A stretch of 64,000 nt of DNA from Symbiodinium natans (GCA_905221605.1 CAJNDS010000546.1:1-64000), one strand, 5' to 3'; positions 19,613 to 30,740 are shown, counted from the first letter of the stretch. The notes: generated by a model not told the origin, from the sequence alone. Numbers and translations: made by a program.

Positions 19613-20544
19613 GGGGCAGTTGTGTAAGCCTTCAACCGTTCCAGCTTGTAGGGTTTTGCCCATAGACAATTGGCGCCCGTTTCCATTCCGAAGTTCGAGC
19701 CTATAAGGTCAAAGGTCTTTAGGGTTTGGTTAGGGTTTAGGGTTTAGGGTTTAGGGTTTAGGGGTTTAGGGTTTAGGTTGCCCACCCTAACCCTAAGACA
19801 TTATAAACCCTAAACCCAGAAGAATTGCGACAAAACTTTACTGGCTTCCGCGGGCGCCGAAGCTTCCCCAAACGAGTAGGAGCAAGTGCAAATCCAAAGC
19901 CTATAAGCCCTAAGGCCCTAAACCCTAATCATGCGAAACCCGAAAACCCTAAACCCTAAACCCTGAACCCTAAACCCGAACCCTAAAACCTGAACCCTCA
20001 CCTAAAACCCTAAACCCTAAACTTTCAACAACCGAGCCTGAGACTCGGCGAGGCAAACTTGCGCCAGGGGCTGACGCAGGGGGATAACCTAGAAAGGACG
20101 CGCCGGGGGGGGGTGAAGGGGGGGATTTTTTGAGGTCTTGGGCTTGAGGGGTTTAGGGCTTACGGGTTTAGGGTTTTTAGGGCTTCGGGTTGAGGGCTTT
20201 CACTTTTTTTGTGGGGGGGAGTTGGGCAATTCTCGGGGTTTAGGGTTTAGAGGCCTCCTACACCCTCTAGCCTTATATTAAACCCTTAAACCCTAAAGAA
20301 CTATAACCCTAACCCGTAACAAAAACCATACCCTAGACCCGACGACTGGAGGGTTTTTGCGGTTGGGTGGGGAGTTTGAGTTTTGTTCGGGGTTTGGGGC
20401 ATGGGGATCCCAAGCCCTACAAGCCTGTAACTACATGTAGGGCTGGCTTTGGGGTTGAGGTTTTGGGTTTTAAACTCAAAGGAACCCTTTATAAGGGACC
20501 TTAGGGGTTATTTAGGTACATAGGGACTATATAAAGTCCTATAT
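19613..20544. repeat. Mixed telomere tracts and blocks
   Basis: TTTAGGG at 19716-19785 followed within 5 bp by CCCTAAC/CCCTAAA at 19790-19820, a near head-to-head junction; CCCTAAA-type at 19900-20030 and 20276-20345; TTTAGGG-type at 20130-20250; the unique block 20346-20544 has none. Confidence 0.6.
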
Positions 20545-20575
20545 AATATATATATATATTTTATTTATTTATGGG
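20545..20575. repeat. Short TA microsatellite
   Basis: TATATATATATAT followed by TTTATTTATTTATGG inside a unique block. Confidence 0.8.
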
Positions 20576-22338
20576 TTATATGGGTCAGGGTCCCTTTCTA
20601 GGGGTCCCTCCTTAAACCCCTCAAGAGTTCAGAGTTTGGAATAGAGTTTTTTTTTCTCAGGGTTCAGGGTTGATCCCTAAGTTCAAAGGGATTGAGACTC
20701 GTACCCCTAAGGGTCTACCCCTACAGGTTCCGCCTAATGCTTGTAATATGGCCCTCATACTAACCTTGAGGGATCTTGAATTAACAGGGCCCCCGAAACC
20801 CAAGTGTAAACTAAGGTCGCCAAGGTACAAACCCTAAGCACCCTAGACCCTAAACCCGAAACCCCAAACGCCACAGGGCGCGGCGAGGGCTCACGATCCA
20901 CCACATCCAGCCGCACCAAAGTCTTGGGCTCATGGTGGTAGAGGTTTAGGGTTTAGGGTTTTGGGTTTAGGCTTAGGGTTTCGGGTTTAGGGTTTATTGG
21001 TTTAGGGTTTAGGGTTTAGGGTTTAGTGATGGTAAGATTCATCAGGACTCCAAATACCCCTTAACTAAAGAATATTGCTTTAATTGAGGTGTATTGGAGT
21101 CGTTGGAAAATCGCAGCTTGGGTTTTGCGGGGTTAATTGGGGTTTTTAGTGTTTCTGGTGTCGGGTTTAGGGTTATGCGCTTTGGCGGTTTTTTTAGGAG
21201 CTTAGGGTTTGGGAGTTTGTGGGGTATTTTAGCGGGCTCAAGGCCCCCCTGGACTGCCCCCTGGACCCCCCCTGGGGCCCCCCTGGCCTTTGCTGCCCTT
21301 CTCCCTGTTTTTTTTTTGGGAACCTAACCGGGCTGGCGACCACCGTGACGGAATGAAAGTTTTTTGAAGTAAGCAGTTGTGAGTTTAGCCTAAAACCCTA
21401 AACAAATAGGTCTGGGTGGCTTTGGCGCCTCGAACGGCGTGGGGTTGGCAGAAAAATGTTAGATGGCCTTCCAGAATCGGCCAAAGCTGCTCTTTCGCCC
21501 CTCACGAAGCTTTCGAGCTGGTTTCCAAAACCTATTCCACAGCATCTAAGCCTATCACTAAGGGTTTTAGGGTTTAGGGTTGGGGGCTTTGGGCTTGGGG
21601 CTTGGGGTTTTCAGAGAGGGGTTAGAGAGCCGCCCAACAATCAAGCGGCAAAGGTTGCAAGATTAAAACGGCTTGCGCCCCATAGCGCTGCGAACTAGGA
21701 CCAAGCAATTCGTGACTGAAGGGCGCTGAATCAAAACGTGATGACTTCCCCTGGACCAGCTGTCACCCTCAAGCCCGATCGCGAACTTTTATCCAATCCC
21801 AACATGTCGACACCGGGCCTTTGGACATATGGACCACCCTACTTACATCGCCTTAGCTGCCTTCTTAAAGTAGACTTTTTAAACCCCCAACCTAAAACCC
21901 CCCAAAACCCTAAAAACCCTCATTTTAGAGAAACAAACGCCAACTCAACACCCAGCCTTGGCCTTCACCGTCAAAGCGCCGTAGCCCGAATAAGCAAAGG
22001 CCCCTGACACACCCGAAGCTTAGCCCTTATCATCCCTGAAGCCCCACATCCCCTAAACTTTGAAGTCGCGTTAAACCCGAACCCTAAACCCTAAACCCTA
22101 AACCCTAAACCCTCAACCTAAACCCCCCCAAAGCCCAGCCATGCAACCTTAGACCTCGACCGTACACCGACCAGAGGCCCCCGAAACCCTAGTTTTAGGG
22201 TTTAGGGTTTAGGGTTTCGGGTTTGGGTTTAGGCTTTAAGCCCCCCCAAAAACCCTCCAGGCCTCCGATTCAAGATGGACTTCAGCCTTCTGGGGGTGCG
22301 AAACTTCCGGAGTCCATCGCCGACTGCAGCTTGTATGC
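20576..22338. other. Unique blocks with short telomere tracts
   Basis: TTTAGGG at 20940-21030 and 22192-22235; CCCTAAA at 22075-22125. The block 21031-22070 is over 1 kb with little telomere repeat. Plus-strand frames there (77, 80 and 89 codons) are short, unrelated to each other and unrecognised. Confidence 0.5.
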
Positions 22339-22686
22339 TTGGTAGCCCAGTGGTACGCCTTGTCCCTTACAGGTTTTAGGGTTTAGGGTTTAGGGTTTAG
22401 GTTTAGGGCTTACGGTCCCTTCAAGGGGATTCGAGTTTTACTTGGGGGTATAAAAGGGGTACCCCCCCCCCCCCCCCCCATTTTCGGAAAAATGCCCAAG
22501 AGGGTTTAAACCCTTGTCACCTGAACCCTCAACCCTAACCCCCCCAAGAAGGGTACCCTAAGACCTTTGGTTCTTGTTATGTGGCTCAGGTTTCCCTATT
22601 TACAAAAAAAAAAAAAAAACTAACCCTAAACCCTAAAACCCCAAAAAGGCGGCTATTTTTTTTAATATGGTTTACTGGGCTGCCAA
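22339..22686 (+). mobile_element. FB4 foldback copy split by insertions
   Basis: CTTGGTAGCCCAGT (22339-22352) is mirrored by ACTGGGCTGCCAAG (22673-22686), 13 of 14 pairing. The compact copy is about 125 bp, so roughly 220 bp were gained: a TTTAGGG tract (22373-22410), a poly-C run (about 22462-22479) and an A15 run near 22604. Confidence 0.5.
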
Positions 22687-22769
22687 GTAGTGGCTCTGCC
22701 GGTTTATGTTTCCAGTGTTTGGGCATCGTTTGCTGGGCCTCTATGGGGGGTTGGAGTCTAAAGTGTAAC

Positions 22770-22905
22770 GGTTTCGGGTTTCGGGCTTGGGCTTGTGGCT
22801 TAGGGCTTAGGGCTTGGGGCCTTAGGGGCTTAGGGCTTAGGGCTTAGGCTTAGGGCTGCTTAGGGCTGAGGAGGGGGAGAGGGAGAGAGAGAGAGAGGGA
22901 GCCAA
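22770..22905 (+). repeat. TTAGGGC variant tract and GA microsatellite
   Basis: GGCTTAGGGCTTAGGG units to about 22865, then GAGGGGGAGAGGGAGAGAGA and further GA repeats to about 22901. Confidence 0.85.
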
Positions 22906-22974
22906 GCGCTGCCAGGCCAAGACGACCCCAAGCACGTTGCCAAATTGATCCAGGGCTCAGGGGTTTCAGGGTTC

Positions 22975-23065
22975 AGTCTCCAAACCCTAAAGCCTCAAAC
23001 CCTAAACCCGAACTCCTTGATCGATGGGCTTGGGGGTTTAGGGTTCAGGGTTTAGGTATTTAGGG
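22975..23065. repeat. Short CCCTAAA and TTTAGGG tracts
   Basis: CCCTAAA-type at 22980-23010 and TTTAGGG-type at 23036-23062, flanking about 25 bp of unique sequence. Confidence 0.85.
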
Positions 23066-23084
23066 GTACCTTGCTCGGGCTCAG

Positions 23085-23350
23085 GACAAGTCCAAGAAAG
23101 CATGTTGAGCCAAGTGGTTCCTCGACTGAATCGACGCCGGGTAAGGCTGTTTGCTACTGGCTGTCGCTCTAGCAGCTGCTCGCCAACGTTCATGGAACTT
23201 CTCCAAACGTCAAACAACACAGTCGCCGGGACCGGGGGGACTTGCAGCGCCAGACTCTCTCGGCGAGCCATGGAGACAGCTTCGATCATCCCTGTCGGAA
23301 CTTGCACGTGCTGGTGCTAAGATAGCAAAACTTTCGCTTCACTCACACGC
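23085..23350. other. Coding-like block, frame undecided
   Basis: Long frames are open on both strands across this GC-balanced block, including a minus frame MQVPTGMIEAVSMARRESLA... and plus frames ending ...GAKIAKLSLHSHA. None matches a family I know. The block is free of telomere repeat and could be an exon. Confidence 0.15.
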
Positions 23351-23499
23351 TTAAACCCTAAAGCGGTTTAGCGCTGCGAGCGCGTTCGTACTACTTCTTT
23401 TCCCATGAAGCAGCACGCTGTGTGGTGAGTGGGAGACCGCCTTCCATGGGCTGATGTTCCGCGAGCATGGGCCTCGTTGGGTTTAGGGTTAGGTTTTAG

Positions 23500-23536
23500 T
23501 TTTTTTTTTTTTTTTGGGGGGGGGGGTGGGGGGGGC
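23500..23536 (+). repeat. Poly-T / poly-G junction
   Basis: T run at 23500-23515 followed directly by a G run at 23516-23526 and further G-rich bases. Confidence 0.95.
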
Positions 23537-23583
23537 ATACACCCCGCCCGAACAAATACCACCTGGCCGAACTATTTATGATC

Positions 23584-23777
23584 GTCCGGAAACCGCTCGT
23601 AAACCGTTTTGGACTATGTATAAAACTGTGCTGCGAGACACCATCACTCATATCAAAAAGCCGGAACAGTAGCCCCACCGTAGTTACAAATAGTCCGAAC
23701 CGCTCGCAACCGTTTCCGGACAATTAGAAACGTGGATTCGTATACAGTCCCAGAACGGTTCCGAGCGGTTTCCGGAC
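23584..23777. mobile_element. FB14 foldback element (single copy here)
   Basis: GTCCGGAAACCGCTCG (23584-23599) is a perfect 16-bp inverted match to CGAGCGGTTTCCGGAC (23762-23777). A third partial set, GTCCGAACCGCTCGCAACCG then TTTCCGGAC, lies at 23693-23721. The CCGG/CGCTCG content sets it apart from its neighbours. Confidence 0.65.
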
Positions 23778-23899
23778 TATCTGGAGCGGTGCCAAAGCTG
23801 CTGAGGAAAGTTACATCTAGTTCTGAGAATTTATAATGGCTTGAGGAATCGTATGGAGGTTTCCGAAAATCGGAAGCCCCTTGTTGGGGGTCCCTTTTG

Positions 23900-24566
23900 C
23901 CTAAGCCCTAAACCCTAAACCCTAAACCCTTGAACCCTATACCCCCTTTTTGGGAATAGTTTGTGTTTTCCTGGATCATGTCGGGACCCGACTTTATCGA
24001 GGCCCATTCACCCATGCCGACCCTAAGAACAAAGAACTCTACGCACCCTGCGCCTGCTTGCCAAACTTAAAAATCCTAAACCCGAAATCCCTTAAAATCC
24101 CTACAAAATCCCTACACCCCCTAACCCCCCCCCCCCCCCCAATCCCTGGAAGCCCGAAACCCTGACCCCTAAAAAACCCTAAACCCCTTGGAAATCTAAG
24201 CCTCCTCCCCTACACCCCCTTCTCATGAAGCCCTGAACCCTAAACCCTAAACCCTAAACCTAAACCCTAAACCCCCGAATTTCCCCCCAGACCCAGGTCG
24301 CTCCTTCTGGGAAGGGGGCGCCATCGCCTGGGCCCATTGGGGTGGCCCTCAAGGCCCAGTGAGCGAAGAGTGAGGATTGCAAGGGGTTTGGGGTTTAGGG
24401 TTTAGGGTTTTAGGGTTTAGGGTTTAGGGTTTTCGGGTAGAACTCGAAAAGACCCCATGGAGCTATAAGCCCTAAAACCCCAGGGCTTAACCCGTTCTAA
24501 CCTTGAAAACACCCGAAGCTCTCCGAGGGTAGTGGTTGGGATTGGGTAACGCCTACGGGTCCGTTG
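23900..24566. repeat. Telomere tracts, poly-C run and unique blocks
   Basis: CCCTAAA at 23902-23945 and 24225-24275, poly-C at about 24126-24140, TTTAGGG at 24390-24440. The block at 23946-24125 has an unrecognised plus frame of 71 codons. Confidence 0.65.
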
Positions 24567-24679
24567 CTAGAGACTCAGAGTAGGCACTTATTCCCTTTGT
24601 TTGGGTTTAGGTTCCAGTATAAAAGCCCCTTTAAACCAAAAGTGGTACCCTTGTATTCCTAGGTTACTCTTTGGTCTAG
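24567..24679 (+). mobile_element. FB3 foldback copy
   Basis: Left end CTAGAGACTCAGAGTAGGC, interior TTTAGGTTCCAGTATAAAAG and CCCTTTAAACCAAAAG, right end AGGTTACTCTTTGGTCTAG. The outer CTAG...CTAG bases are shared by several copies. About 113 bp with no telomere tract inside. Confidence 0.8.
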
Positions 24680-24844
24680 ATGCTTGGCCGGTCACAACAT
24701 CGTGTAAAAAGGCGTCGGGATTAGGGTTTAGGGTGTTGGGGTACAGGAGGTTTTGGGGAAACAGTTTTGCGTTCTCCTAGCCCTCGAATAGAGCTCGAGT
24801 AGTATGAGTACTTTAGCTCGAGGTCTTTGCCTAAACCTACACCT

Positions 24845-24905
24845 TAAACCTTAACCCCTAAACCCTAAACCCTAAACCCTAAACCCTAAACCCTAAACCT
24901 AAACC
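24845..24905 (-). repeat. CCCTAAA telomere tract
   Basis: About eight units between unique blocks. Confidence 0.93.
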
Positions 24906-25004
24906 AAAAAGCTTCTTTTCATTCACAGCAATCCCCTGTCCTTCCATTGGAAAAGAATTTTTTGGAGCGCCGGGTGTGAGATTTGTTAGGATTCAGGGTT
25001 TACG

Positions 25005-25137
25005 ACTAAGAACCGCCTTCCCCAAAACAACCACAAATGAGAGTCCCTATATGCCCTTATAAGAGGATTATATTTGTTGTTGTTGTTGTTGTTTTTTTTT
25101 TTTATTTGTTTTTTTTTGGGGGGGTTTTCTTAAGTAA
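25005..25137. mobile_element. FB13-like foldback copy with TTG and poly-T/poly-G tracts
   Basis: CTAAGAACCGCCTTCCCCAA at the left and GGGGGGTTTTCTTAAG at the right resemble the ends of the copy at 41802-41898. GTCCCTATATGCCCTTATAAG in the interior is shared almost exactly. A TTG repeat (25074-25093), a T-rich run and a G run lie in the right arm. Confidence 0.55.
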
Positions 25138-25289
25138 GGGTTAATTAGTAGCTTAGGAATGCGCATTATTGTGCCGATCCTGGGTTTGTGTGTGCATTTG
25201 AGCGACCGGCCATCGCCCATGACCCCGGAAACCCTAGCCGCTAAAACACAAAAAAATCCCTCCCGAAATTCTCGAGGCCCGAGCCCTTT

Positions 25290-25550
25290 GAGGGTTTAGG
25301 GTTAAGAGTTTAGGGTTTAGGGTTTAGGGTTTCGGGGTCCCTAACCCCAAGCCCCAAACCAGAATACAGGTTTTGGTTTCGGGTCCTTGTGGAGGTTCAG
25401 TCGCAACTATAACTTCCTCGCGGACGACCGACCCAGGGCGCGGGGCACGGTTTTGTTCTTCTGTTTCTTTGTTCTGGGGCTTAAGAGGTTTAGGGTTTGG
25501 GTTAAGGGTTTAGGGCTTGAGGTTTAGGGCTTAAGGTTTGGTTTTTTGGC
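25290..25550 (+). repeat. TTTAGGG-type tracts around a unique block
   Basis: Units at 25290-25337 and 25485-25550 (many TTAAGG and TTGAGG forms) enclose about 150 bp of unique sequence. Confidence 0.8.
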
Positions 25551-25754
25551 TTGGTTTTTCCGGAGGCGGTCTTATGGGGTTCGGATTCAGGATTTAGTGA
25601 GGATGCTACATGCGTTTTTTCGGGTTGCGTCTACGTAGTACATGTAATGTATCAGCCTAGATGTACAATGTATAAGGGCCTCTTGCGTGGAGAAGCAAAA
25701 CCTATACACAAAAATCATAAATAGCAGGTAGATGTGCTTCCGCACCGCACACGG

Positions 25755-25875
25755 CGCATGCATACATACATATATGCCATACATAATGCATGCATGCATA
25801 CATACATACACACTACATACACAACACACACACACATATATATATATATATGGCATATATATATATATAGGTTAT
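25755..25875. repeat. CATA / CA / TA microsatellite
   Basis: CATACATACATA and CATGCATGCATA repeats pass into ACACACACAC and then TATATATATATA. The frames of 60-142 codons crossing this region are low-complexity readings of it. Confidence 0.93.
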
Positions 25876-26164
25876 GTTCTTTGTATAGGCAATGTTGCAT
25901 TTACACACTTTCTGAATTGTTTGGTCTGTGTCCGGACACATATATGTGTTAACATTGCAGATTTTGCATGCTTGGGTGTATTAAAAAAAGTTCTGGTTTG
26001 GGGGTTGGGTTTTGTGCTTGCACGTTTAGAGGGCTTGCGTTGGGCATATAGACCTGTTTTAGGGTTTAGGGTTAAGGTTAGGCCTCACCGGACAGCATCA
26101 CGAGTAGTTTTCTGGCCCCCTTATTTAGTTTTTTTTTTCGTGTTCGTTTGGAGGGTGTAAAAAT

Positions 26165-26880
26165 CACACCCTAAGCCCCTAACCCTTAAACCCCAAACCC
26201 TAAACCCCGAGCTACAGCTTTGTGGTCTCAGTCATTTAGGGGCGGCAATCCGCAGCATAGTTTCTGCGCAAATGAAACGGCAGACCCCTAAACCCCCAAA
26301 CCTCTAGACCCCTACCCAAACCCTAAACCCATAAACCCCCCAAAACCCTTAACCCCAAGCACGCACCCCCAAACTCGAAACCCCAAATCCGAAACCCCAA
26401 ACTTCCACCCGCAAACCAGAACCCTACACTCTGGACCTTAAACCCTCATCCCCTAAACCCTATACCGCCCAATGCCTGAACTCTGAATTCTTCAACTCTA
26501 AACCCTAGCCTAAACCCTACATACACCCTAAGCCCGGAGCTTTGATGAGGCTGGCGGGACGGTGCGGAGAAGCTGAAGCCTGGCTGCACCTCGCGGAAGA
26601 CGGCGACCAGCAGGAGCGGGTTGGGGTTTAGGGTTTGGGGTTTAGGTTTTAAGGGTTTGGTGTTTAGGGTTTAGGGTTTGGGGGTTAGTGTTTAGGTAGC
26701 CTAGTGTTTGGGTTGTTGGGGGTTTAGTGTGTCGAGGGAACGTCGGTCAGGGTTAGGGTTTTTGAGGGGTTTGGGGGTCGAGGTTTTAGGGTTTTGGGTT
26801 TCAGGGTTTCGGTTAAGATCTAGGGTTTAAGGTTTATAGGCTTTAGAGTTTATTAGCGTTGCAATTAGGATTTGAAGATT
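26165..26880. repeat. Degenerate CCCTAAA region facing a degenerate TTTAGGG region
   Basis: Decayed CCCTAAA-type units at 26165-26535 and decayed TTTAGGG-type units at 26620-26880 enclose a GC-rich block (26536-26619). The arrangement is inverted and spaced, like 15930-16800. Confidence 0.75.
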
Positions 26881-27079
26881 TATTGGCTTCACCCTTAAGC
26901 TCCAAGCCTCATCCCTAACCCTAAACCGCTTTAGGCTTTTCGGGTATAGGACTTTGGGAACTTTGTTTTGTTTGCTTGTGAACTGCCAGCTTCCCTGAGT
27001 AGGGCTTGGGTTCGGGTTTACGGTTTAGAGTTTCAGGGTCTAGGGTTTGAAACCAACGGCCTGCGCATGTGAGTCACAC

Positions 27080-27372
27080 GCTGTGTGACGGAAGTGCTTG
27101 GTGAAACGCTGTTGAAGTTTTGGAGCTCATCGTGTCAGCCATGAAGACATGCCTTCCGAAATCATGAGTCCGGAAGACTCAGGGGTCCGTATCGTCCTCC
27201 AGCTGTCGAAAAAGCCAAAGCTGAGAAGTTTGCAAATGCACTTGCAGCAATCAGCCGTGAGCAGCTTAGATAGCTTAAAGAAGTCCTGGGGAGAGTCAGG
27301 AAGGGTCTGCAAAGCGCATTTTGCGTTTTATGGGGTCGAGCATCTCATGGCCTTTGGCAACTCCTAACTGGG
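27080..27372 (+). other. Coding-like block with one in-frame TAG (possible exon or pseudogene)
   Basis: Two plus frames are open. One starts at the ATG at 27149 (72 codons, MPSEIMSPEDSGVR...). The other, offset by two bases, reads ...PPAVEKAKAEKFANALAAIS and ends REQLR then TAG at about 27269-27271. After that stop the same frame continues LKEVLGRVRKGLQS. The Ala/Glu/Lys-rich helix pattern of the second frame looks like real protein. If so, the TAG makes it a broken or spliced gene. No family is recognised. Confidence 0.22.
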
Positions 27373-28370
27373 CTTTGGAGTACTATACTTTAATACTTGT
27401 TTTTGTTCTGGGGTTCCCTATTATTGCTACTATATTACCTAAAAAGTAATACATACTTTGTTTTCCAGGGTCTACTCCAAAGCTAAGCTAAAGACTACTG
27501 TATGGGCCTTGCACTGCGATGGTTTGACAGAATCTAGCCCTGTTGGGGTTGGGTTGTACTAGATGGGCCTTTCGCTTTTTTGGGTTTTAGGGTTAGGGTT
27601 TCAGGGTTTAGTGGAGAGTTCTCAAACTCTAAGCCTTAGACCCTGACCTAAACCAACATAGGCTTGGGTTGTTTGGGTTTTTTGGAAAAACTATGGTTTG
27701 GGGTTTAGGATTTAGGGCTGGTTGTTCTTCGGCTATTGCCTTGGCTGATGTGTGTACGTACTTGCTTAGTTGAGGTTTTGATGTACGGGTTGGCCCCTTA
27801 TTCGGCCCCTAATTTTTTTGACGCCAGATTCATTGCGCTAAACACCAAAGCCGTAAGCCCTAAGCACCAGGCCTAGCAACGATCCATTGCGCGCAGGTGC
27901 TTTTTGCAACATCAGCCCCTAAACGCAAAACCCGAAAGGGCAGAATCCCCCTGACTCCAGCCCTAAAAAACCCTAAACCCTAAACCCTCCCTCCAAAACC
28001 CCGAAACCCTGACCGTGACCCGAGCCCTAACCCCCAAACCCAAAACCCGAAATCCTAAACCCTATAAGCCCTCTCAGCACTGAATCTCAATGCCTAAACC
28101 CTGAATCTCCAAACATTTGAGAATCCTTCAGAGCGCCCACTATGGGGGATTCCTATGGATTTAATAGTCAATCCCTTCGGGTCCCTAAATAATCATGTAC
28201 AAAAATGCCCCAACCCTATTCTAATTTTACCCTATATAACCCTAAACCTTGAACCCTAAACTGTAAACACGACCCCCTACATTACGATCCACGAAGCGGA
28301 CAGGACATGGGAGCTGCCGCACGTCCAATCTAAAGGCCGGTGGTTGCTTAGATTTTTGACTTAGTAAGTA
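27373..28370. other. Largely unique DNA with small decayed telomere tracts
   Basis: TTTAGGG-type at 27580-27612 and CCCTAAA-type at 27960-28110. The remaining blocks (27373-27579, 27613-27959, 28111-28370) hold no recognised gene. Confidence 0.5.
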
Positions 28371-28795
28371 GGTTTAGGGTTTGGGGTTTTAGGGTTTGGG
28401 TTTAGGTTTTAGGGTTTTAGGGTTTAGGGTTTAGGGTTTGGGGGCAGCATCAAGTTGGTTTTTTGGGGCTTATCCGGGAATGCTAAGTAAACGTACCATA
28501 TAAAACTCAAAGACCTTCCAAATACCAGGGGCTATGTTCCTTAGGGTCTTTTCGTGTCGTGGTTTAGAGGCCTGACAGCCCTCCCTCAACCATAAACTTT
28601 CCCTAAACCCCAAAACCTTAAACCCTAAAACTTCCCCTAAGCCTGAGCGTAAGCCATGGAAGATTGGGGTTGGCAGGTCTTCGGGTTTTTTTTGGTGTTC
28701 ATCGGCATCCCAGCCCGAAGATGAGATCTCTTCGTATTGTAACTCAAGTCCATGTTGCCCCGAAACCCTAAGCCCTAAACCCTAAACCCTAACTC
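28371..28795. repeat. Telomere tracts around unique blocks
   Basis: TTTAGGG-type at 28371-28442, CCCTAAA-type at 28585-28640 and 28765-28795. Confidence 0.8.
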
Positions 28796-28799
28796 TGTC

Positions 28800-29140
28800 T
28801 TCTACATGGGGTTCGAAGAATAAAATGTCCTCCTCCAAAAAAACCAGATATAGAACTGAACTTAGTATTCCAAACGCAATGATCGGGTTTTGGGCTTTAG
28901 GTTGCCGGATGTAGTGTAAGTTTTTAATTTCGGGTTTTGGGATACACCCAAGCTCCGAAGACGAAGCCCGAACCGTTCTGGGAGGACCTGGCGGGCATTG
29001 TCTCCGACCCTCACTTTCTACGAGGTTCCCGTCATCCCATATCTGCAGCCGACCTGTTCTATTGGTTTCCAATATCCCCCTCTTGGGACCCTCTACGGGG
29101 TTATAGTGGTGGTGGTGGGGGGGGGGGGGGTATAGTTTTT
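28800..29140 (+). other. Coding-like block, frame undecided
   Basis: A plus frame from the start codon at 28937 reads MGYTQAPKTKPEPFWEDLAG and continues through a protein-like IVSDPHFLRG...DLFYWFP stretch before entering a poly-G run at about 29119-29130. A minus frame (28782-29072) is also open and contains a hydrophobic ILSSVLYLVFL segment. No family is recognised; an exon is possible on either strand. Confidence 0.18.
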
Positions 29141-29359
29141 GATAGACATTGTTTTGGTTCAGTCCGGAGTTTCTAGCGGATTTGGGCGAAAGTTTTTGGG
29201 CGACTGTTTTTTGTTTGTCTTTGTTGTGGGTACCCGTTGGGTCCCTCCGGGGCTCTATGTCCGGGTTTTAGGTTTTGGTTTGATTCATTGAGGAACCTCG
29301 AACGTTCTGGAAGCTTGTTAAGTTGAAATTTTGGGCCTCTTAAGGCCTCCGAGCTGGTT

Positions 29360-29560
29360 TGGTTTAGGGTTTAGGGTTTAGGGTTTTAAGGGTTTAGGGT
29401 TTTAGGGTTTAGGGTTTTAGGTTTAGGGTTTAGGGTTTAGGGTTTAGGGTTTAGGGTTTAGGGTTTAGGGTTTTAGGTTTAGGTTTAGGGGGTTTAGGGT
29501 TAGGGTTTAGGGTTTAGGGTTTAGGTTTCGGTTTAGGTTTTAGGGTTTAGGGTTTAAAGG
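29360..29560 (+). repeat. TTTAGGG telomere tract
   Basis: About 200 bp, with frequent extra or missing T (TTTTAGGG, TTAGGG, TTTAGG) and one clean run of seven or so units near 29425-29475. Confidence 0.95.
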
Positions 29561-29848
29561 CAGTAATTTGAACAATTTGCCTGCGTGACGTTTTTTTTTG
29601 ATTTTTGATTGGGGGCGGGGCTTTGTGTGGTGCCAGCTTGTTTCGACAAACAACTTCGTAGTTCAGAATGTTAGCGCATACATTTTGTTAATTTGTCCGG
29701 GTCTTGATGGTTTAGGTTTAGGTCTAGGGGTTTGGGGTACTTGAAGCGGACTTCTTAAGTAGCTGGTAGGCTGGTGGACTTCAGTGGGAAACCCCCAAAA
29801 CCCTAAACCCTAAACCCTAACCCCCTAACGAACGTTTTTCGGGGCATG

Positions 29849-30110
29849 CTTGAGGTTCATGGGTACTTAAGAGCCCAATTCTAACAATGGCATGCCCAAC
29901 GCAGGGGCGGAGATCAAGAAGTGCATGTCGGCAATGTCTTTGTCGCCGCAGTCCATCCTCCTCTTGCCGAGCGAGGAGGCTCCTCACATCCAGGAAGAAA
30001 CTGTAATCGATCGGCGACGGGCACTTAGAACTTACGTTGTGTGCATCCCTTTCTTGGCAGAGGGTCCGCGAGTACCCTTTCAACTCGCCCAGGGTTGACT
30101 GGTCGGCGAA
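29849..30110 (+). other. FB7 left-end fragment followed by a coding-like block
   Basis: GAGGTTCATGGGTACTTAAG (from about 29852) and AGCCCAATT match the FB7 left end; no right end is seen. The following DNA has a plus frame from the ATG at 29892 (68 codons, MPNAGAEIKKCMSAMSLSPQ...) and a longer open minus frame (29817-30173, 118 codons). It is GC-rich and non-repetitive. No domain is recognised. Confidence 0.2.
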
Positions 30111-30244
30111 GCGACGGAAAGGGGCCGATGCTGGAGATCTGGCAAGTGTTTTGGGCCGAGAGACGATGGGCATCTCACTTGTGCTATTTGCCGTAACGGC
30201 TATGTGAGGTTGTGGTCGGATGTAATTAATCCCTTAGACAATAT

Positions 30245-30422
30245 GGCACTGAAAGGGCTTAGAAGTGGGTTGTAAGTACCGTTCTGTTCGGGGAAAATAA
30301 GAAATTACCCTAAACCCTAAACCTTAAACCTTAAACCCTAAACCCTAAACCCTAAACCCTAAACCCAAACCTAAAACCTAACCCTAAACCCTAAACCCCA
30401 TTAAGTACCATGAACCTCCAAG
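30245..30422. mobile_element. FB7 foldback copy split by a CCCTAAA tract
   Basis: GGGCTTAGAAGTGGGTTGTA at the left and TTAAGTACCATGAACCTCCA (from 30401) at the right are FB7 parts. A CCCTAAA tract of about 90 bp (30307-30400) lies between them. Confidence 0.55.
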
Positions 30423-30469
30423 CAGGGGCTTCCAGAGGTGCCTGTACCCAAAGAAATCATGAAAGGCAT

Positions 30470-30650
30470 AATCCTAAACCCTAAGCCCTGAACCACTGAA
30501 ACCCTAAACCCTAAACCTTGAACCCTGAAACCCTCAACCGTAACCTCAAACCGTAAAACCCTAACCCCTAAAACCCTTAAAAAAAAACCTTAAAACCCTA
30601 ACCCTAAAAAACCCTTAAAACCCTTAAAACCCTTAACCGGCCCTTTAAAA
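30470..30650 (-). repeat. Degenerate CCCTAAA region
   Basis: CCCTAAA mixed with CCCTGAA, CCCTTAAAA and A-rich forms. Confidence 0.85.
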
Positions 30651-30740
30651 CCTAAATGGCAGGACACCCTGAAAGGGTCGCTGGAGCATGTCGCAAGTGG
30701 AACCCAGCTCCGGAGAGTTCCCCGGCTATTATTACGCATG

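Noticed and set aside
22575-22592. Dinoflagellate spliced-leader relic (GTGGCTCAGG near 22580; also TTTTGGCT near 9163)
   Set aside because: Only a few bases agree with the known leader, and neither sits at the edge of an intronless coding block.
25587-26160. Frames of 60-142 codons with Tyr/Ile/Thr/His repeats
   Set aside because: Readings of the CATA, CA and TA microsatellite; downstream parts run into decayed telomere repeat.
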